Origin: Imperialibacter sp965651695
Lineage (GTDB): Bacteria; Bacteroidota; Bacteroidia; Cytophagales; Cyclobacteriaceae
DNA: 64,000 bases
Assembly: GCA_965651695.1 (NCBI GenBank)
Contig: CBFGTI010000002.1
Coordinates: forward strand, 33,545-97,544
Direction: 5' to 3'
The notes beneath the pieces were generated by a model. That model had not been told where the DNA came from. It did not search any database and saw nothing but the letters and a program-made list of their open reading frames with translations. Positions 60,770 through 64,000 of this stretch are shown here, in pieces. Position numbers and translations under genes: made by a program. How positions within the stretch are numbered: position 1 is the first letter of the stretch; every line of letters starts with the position of its first letter.

Positions 60770-63160
60770 CTATTTCTCCCTCAAAACCTCCACAGGATTG
60801 GTGCTGGCAGCCTTGGCAACCTTGCTTAATACAGTAAACAGCATAAGTGCTGCCAGCACAAGTCCCGTGAACGGCAAGTACCAGAACCCCGGCTGCGGGT
60901 GGTAGGTAAATGCTGCCAACCATACTCCGAGGAAATGCCAGGAGGCAGCACCGCCAACCAGCAAGCCTCCGATAAGGCAGCCGGCAAATGCCCGACAGAA
61001 TAGCCAAACCAGCTGAAACACCTCAGCTCCCAGCAATCTCCTTATTCCAAGCTCCCGCCGGCGGGTCTCAAGAATAAACGCCGCCAAACTGAACACGCCC
61101 AGCATGGCGATAAATACTATAACCAGTGTGGCAACTTTTATAAATAATGCCAGCCGGCTGTCGTCGGCATAGGCCCTGTCCAGCGTATCATTCAGAGAAG
61201 CGAACTCAAAAGGCTGCACAATCCCCAACGCTTCCATTGCCTTCGTCAACTCTTGAAGCTGAAACTCGCTGTCGTTGCCTTCTACCCTTAACGAGAGAAG
61301 ATTACGCGGTGCCGACGGCTCTATTTGCCAAACCATTGGCTCAAGTTCGCGGTAAAGAGGTAAAAAATGGTAATCGTCTATTACTCCGATAATACTTCCC
61401 TGCTGAAGGCTATCGCCGGCTTGTTTTCCAAACGGTTGATTAAGCGCATCGGCAGGAGAGGAAAAACCCAACAGCGCAATTGCTCTCTCATTTAAAATAT
61501 AGCTCCGCTGCACATCCGATGCGAAAGCTTTATCGAAGGATCGGCCCGCCAGGAGCCTAACCCCGTACACCTGCAGGAAATCATGGTCAACGTAATTGGC
61601 ATTCATCATGTGCGTGGCCCCTGTGGTGTCGTTTATGAGCCCAAATTGAGCCCGGATATGATCTCCGGATATGGGCGTGAGCGAAATCGTAGCGGCTTTC
61701 ACAAAAGGCAATTGCTCCAGTTGCTGCTTAATAACCGCTGCCTTGTCGTTTATCCCCGTTCCCAATCCAAGTGTGAGCACCGCTTGCCGGTCGAAACCAA
61801 GATCTTTGCTGCGAACATAGTGCAACTGTTGCTCCATGCCCAAGGCTACAACGGCAAACCCCACGGCTACAGCAAGTTGAATCGTCAACAACATGTAACG
61901 GAGGCCAACGCCACCAATGTTGGGAGCTGGCTTTTGCGTGAGCAACGCAGCTGAGGTGCGAAAAGAATTCCAAACAGGATATGCACTGGCTATCATTGCA
62001 ATGACGATACCGCAGGCAAAACACAAAACGTAAAATCTCCAGTCGGTCGCCCAACCCGACTGCAACGTGAGATTGGTGAGCGTTTCGACATGTGGGATAA
62101 GATACCATGAAAGTACGGCCAGCAATGCCATGCATAGCAGCATCGTAGCGCCTGCCTCGGTGAGCAGCTGTATTCTCTGCTGCCAAACACCTTCGCCAAC
62201 GATTCTGCGGATGGCCAGCTCCTTACTTCGTCTGATGAATAAGGCGGTCGAAAGATTGGTGTAATTAACAATGCTGATGAGCAACAGAAAGAATGCCAGG
62301 GCGGCAATTGCAGTGTTATTTATTTTACTGCCCTTTTGCCCGGCATCAAACTGATGATCGGTTACGTAGTGAATTTCGTGATACGGTACTGGCAGTATGG
62401 AAATGACAGTTTTGAGCCCTTCGGGAAAATGGGCCGATACCAGGTCCTTCAGCTGTCGGGAAACCTCATTATTGTCAGCTTCCGGCTGCAGCAGCGCAAA
62501 GGTGAAGAGGCCGGGAACAAGAGCCCCAGCTTCATTGCGCATAGCGTGTTCAATAAGAGAAAAATTGGCCAGTAGCTGAAAACGGAGCGACACATTTGCA
62601 GGATAGTCTCTTATTACCGCATTAACCACAAGTGAAAAATCGCCCGCGGGAGTTTCCACAGACATAACCTTACCGATGGGACTTTCGTCGCCAAAAAATC
62701 GCTTGCTGGCGGTTTCTGTTATAACCAGGCCGTTGGGGTTGGCCATTGCCTGCGCAAGGTCGCCAAGCACCGGCTCAGCTGTAAAAATTTTTAAAAAAGC
62801 TGCATCAGCAAACAGTGGAGCCTCTTCGCCCATCGTTTTACCGTCTACCAATATATTGGCCGGCATAAACCTGCACCGGGTAGTCTTATCGACTGCAGGT
62901 AGTTGCTCATTCAGCAGTGGTGCCAGCGTTTTCGATGTGGCAGCATACACTGAAGAAGAAGTTGGCAGGCTTATACCCGTGCTTAGTCTTACAATGTTTT
63001 CACCTTGTTTGTGATAGCTATCGAAACCGACGTGGTAGTGCAAAACCAAAGCAACAGGAATAAAAGCCCCAAGGCCGACAAGAAAACCAGCAAGCTGTAA
63101 GGCAATGGTTGCACGAAACTTAAAAAGGCTCCTAAAGGAGTAAAGGATATATTGCTTCAT
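60770..63160 (-). CDS. MacB/FtsX-type ABC transporter permease
   Basis: 796 residues with the double-FtsX build of Bacteroidota permeases: N-terminal helix, large periplasmic MacB_PCD domain (~45-240), a three-helix FtsX block (~285-410), a second periplasmic domain (~430-650) and a final FtsX block (~670-796) with RRRELGIRRLLGAE and NPVEVLREK. The matching ATPase is not in the window. Such proteins move peptides, lipids or signals across the inner membrane, or drive lipoprotein release. Confidence 0.9.
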   Translation of the reverse strand: MKQYILYSFRSLFKFRATIALQLAGFLVGLGAFIPVALVLHYHVGFDSYHKQGENIVRLSTGISLPTSSSVYAATSKTLAPLLNEQLPAVDKTTRCRFMPANILVDGKTMGEEAPLFADAAFLKIFTAEPVLGDLAQAMANPNGLVITETASKRFFGDESPIGKVMSVETPAGDFSLVVNAVIRDYPANVSLRFQLLANFSLIEHAMRNEAGALVPGLFTFALLQPEADNNEVSRQLKDLVSAHFPEGLKTVISILPVPYHEIHYVTDHQFDAGQKGSKINNTAIAALAFFLLLISIVNYTNLSTALFIRRSKELAIRRIVGEGVWQQRIQLLTEAGATMLLCMALLAVLSWYLIPHVETLTNLTLQSGWATDWRFYVLCFACGIVIAMIASAYPVWNSFRTSAALLTQKPAPNIGGVGLRYMLLTIQLAVAVGFAVVALGMEQQLHYVRSKDLGFDRQAVLTLGLGTGINDKAAVIKQQLEQLPFVKAATISLTPISGDHIRAQFGLINDTTGATHMMNANYVDHDFLQVYGVRLLAGRSFDKAFASDVQRSYILNERAIALLGFSSPADALNQPFGKQAGDSLQQGSIIGVIDDYHFLPLYRELEPMVWQIEPSAPRNLLSLRVEGNDSEFQLQELTKAMEALGIVQPFEFASLNDTLDRAYADDSRLALFIKVATLVIVFIAMLGVFSLAAFILETRRRELGIRRLLGAEVFQLVWLFCRAFAGCLIGGLLVGGAASWHFLGVWLAAFTYHPQPGFWYLPFTGLVLAALMLFTVLSKVAKAASTNPVEVLREK

Positions 63161-63291
63161 CGCTATTAAACTAATGCTTTAGTCAATTAACTAAAATATT
63201 AGTTTAAATGCAAGTTTCCGACGCATCAGATTGTGACTTACGGGATACATCGGACTGGATTGTTCTTTTTTTGTTAGAGTATCCGTTTGTA

Positions 63292-64000
63292 ATGAAGCTG
63301 TTTCCATCTACTGTTTTAATAATTGCTTTTTCACCCATTTTCTATGGTTGCAACCCCGAGCAGCCACAACCTCTGGATACGTCCGTGGGGCTCATGTCAG
63401 AAAGTTGCAACTCCTCAGGTATTTTGAAAAGAAAGTTGCACGCTACAGCGCATCGGAGAGATGAAACTACCTGGGGATTGATAATTGAGGACTCGCAAAG
63501 ACTAGCAGAATTTGGTTGGCAATGGCAGCCGTGGCTGTGTTCGGAGCTGCCAGACTCTATTAAAGAAGAGGGTTTGGAGCTTATAATTTCATATTCGGAT
63601 AAAACAACATGGCATAACGATACGGCTTTGCATCGGCTTGCTGATTTACTTGAAATGAAGCTTATAAGCGATTTTCCGCTGGAAGATCCCCGCAATGGAG
63701 AGGATATGGCCACGCTGTTTGTGAAACAAGAGGATGGTACGCCAATAAATCTTCTTTCCGGTCGGGTTTTTCGGAATAAGCAAGAGTGGGACGAATTTCT
63801 TTCATCATGGCCGGGTGCCTCCACCAGCAGTGAGGTGAACTTTGACACGCATTCGGTTGCCGGCCAGGCAGTTTCCCACGGCGGATGCGGATGGAGTTAT
63901 CAAAGGACCTTTAAACCCGGTGGCACTGATACGCTGGTGTACAGCATTAAAGCAACGATTTACGGGGGCTGCCAGGTAGCACACAGAACCTACCACTGGG
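63292..64000 (+). CDS. putative lipoprotein, 3' end outside window
   Basis: Open from ATG 63292 to the window edge, 236 residues with no stop. The N-terminus is a signal with a Cys at residue 20 (IFYGCNPEQP), suggesting a lipoprotein. Further on lie Trp- and Cys-containing segments (GWQWQPWLC, HGGCGW, GGCQVA). I do not recognise a family. It is divergent from the permease gene, with 131 bases between them. Confidence 0.65.
   Translation, partial: MKLFPSTVLIIAFSPIFYGCNPEQPQPLDTSVGLMSESCNSSGILKRKLHATAHRRDETTWGLIIEDSQRLAEFGWQWQPWLCSELPDSIKEEGLELIISYSDKTTWHNDTALHRLADLLEMKLISDFPLEDPRNGEDMATLFVKQEDGTPINLLSGRVFRNKQEWDEFLSSWPGASTSSEVNFDTHSVAGQAVSHGGCGWSYQRTFKPGGTDTLVYSIKATIYGGCQVAHRTYHW

Overview
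The window looks like chromosomal DNA of a member of the Bacteroidota, most likely a Cytophagales-type marine or soil bacterium. The evidence is a fused CcoN-CcoO cbb3 oxidase with CcoG/FixH/TauE in one operon, many exported proteins with signal peptides ending in 'AQ', CarboxypepD_reg-type and CHAT-TPR exported proteins, a glycine-rich RRM protein, and generally weak Shine-Dalgarno sequences. I saw no rRNA, tRNA, CRISPR array or insertion sequence. Both ends cut through genes.

Layout. 1-6.1 kb: an edge-truncated AAA ATPase, a large SNF2 helicase, an exported protein and an aminoglycoside-phosphotransferase-fold kinase, all on the minus strand. 6.2-10.2 kb: five tandem minus-strand genes for small exported EF-hand proteins, four terminators and a shared dyad element. 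10.6-16.8 kb: a plus-strand, translationally coupled stress-type operon (ThDP enzyme, SPW/VKOR membrane protein, SDR, GH15). 16.9-23.1 kb: a compact plus-strand locus that looks like a ribosomal-peptide (RiPP) system. It has a small HTH regulator, a 46-residue precursor-like peptide followed by an attenuator hairpin, an exported CarboxypepD_reg protein, a fused class I prenyl-synthase/terpene-cyclase-repeat protein, a PqqD-M50 metalloprotease and a sulfotransferase. I consider this the best candidate for an undescribed system here.

23.1-34.9 kb: a tight minus-strand glycan operon of eleven genes plus a DinB-like gene. It contains a methyltransferase, three CgeB-like glycosyltransferases, a GT4, two dehydrogenases, a glycosidase-like/epimerase fusion, a second epimerase and an SDR. 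No flippase or polymerase is visible. 35.2-36.2 kb: an HD (p)ppGpp-hydrolase-like protein and an Hsp20-like protein. 36.4-42.7 kb: the cbb3 terminal oxidase operon ccoS-ccoNO-ccoQ-ccoP-ccoG-fixH-tauE. A Xre/ParS-RES toxin-antitoxin pair (42.8-43.7 kb) and a 2038-residue exported YwqK-TPR-CHAT protease (43.7-49.9 kb) sit between this operon and the copper ATPase ccoI plus a universal stress protein (50-52.8 kb).

53-55.3 kb: a PAS histidine kinase and a REC-CRP/FNR response regulator, divergent from the usp-ccoI genes. Two TGA-N6-TCA palindromes lie between them and another lies upstream of ccoS, which suggests one redox or oxygen circuit controlling the oxidase. 55.5-64 kb: a UvrD-type helicase with a Myb/SANT-like tail, a kelch protein, the RRM protein, a methyltransferase, two lipoproteins (one truncated at the edge) and a MacB/FtsX-type permease.

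All functions are inferred from recognised motifs and gene order; no database search was run.
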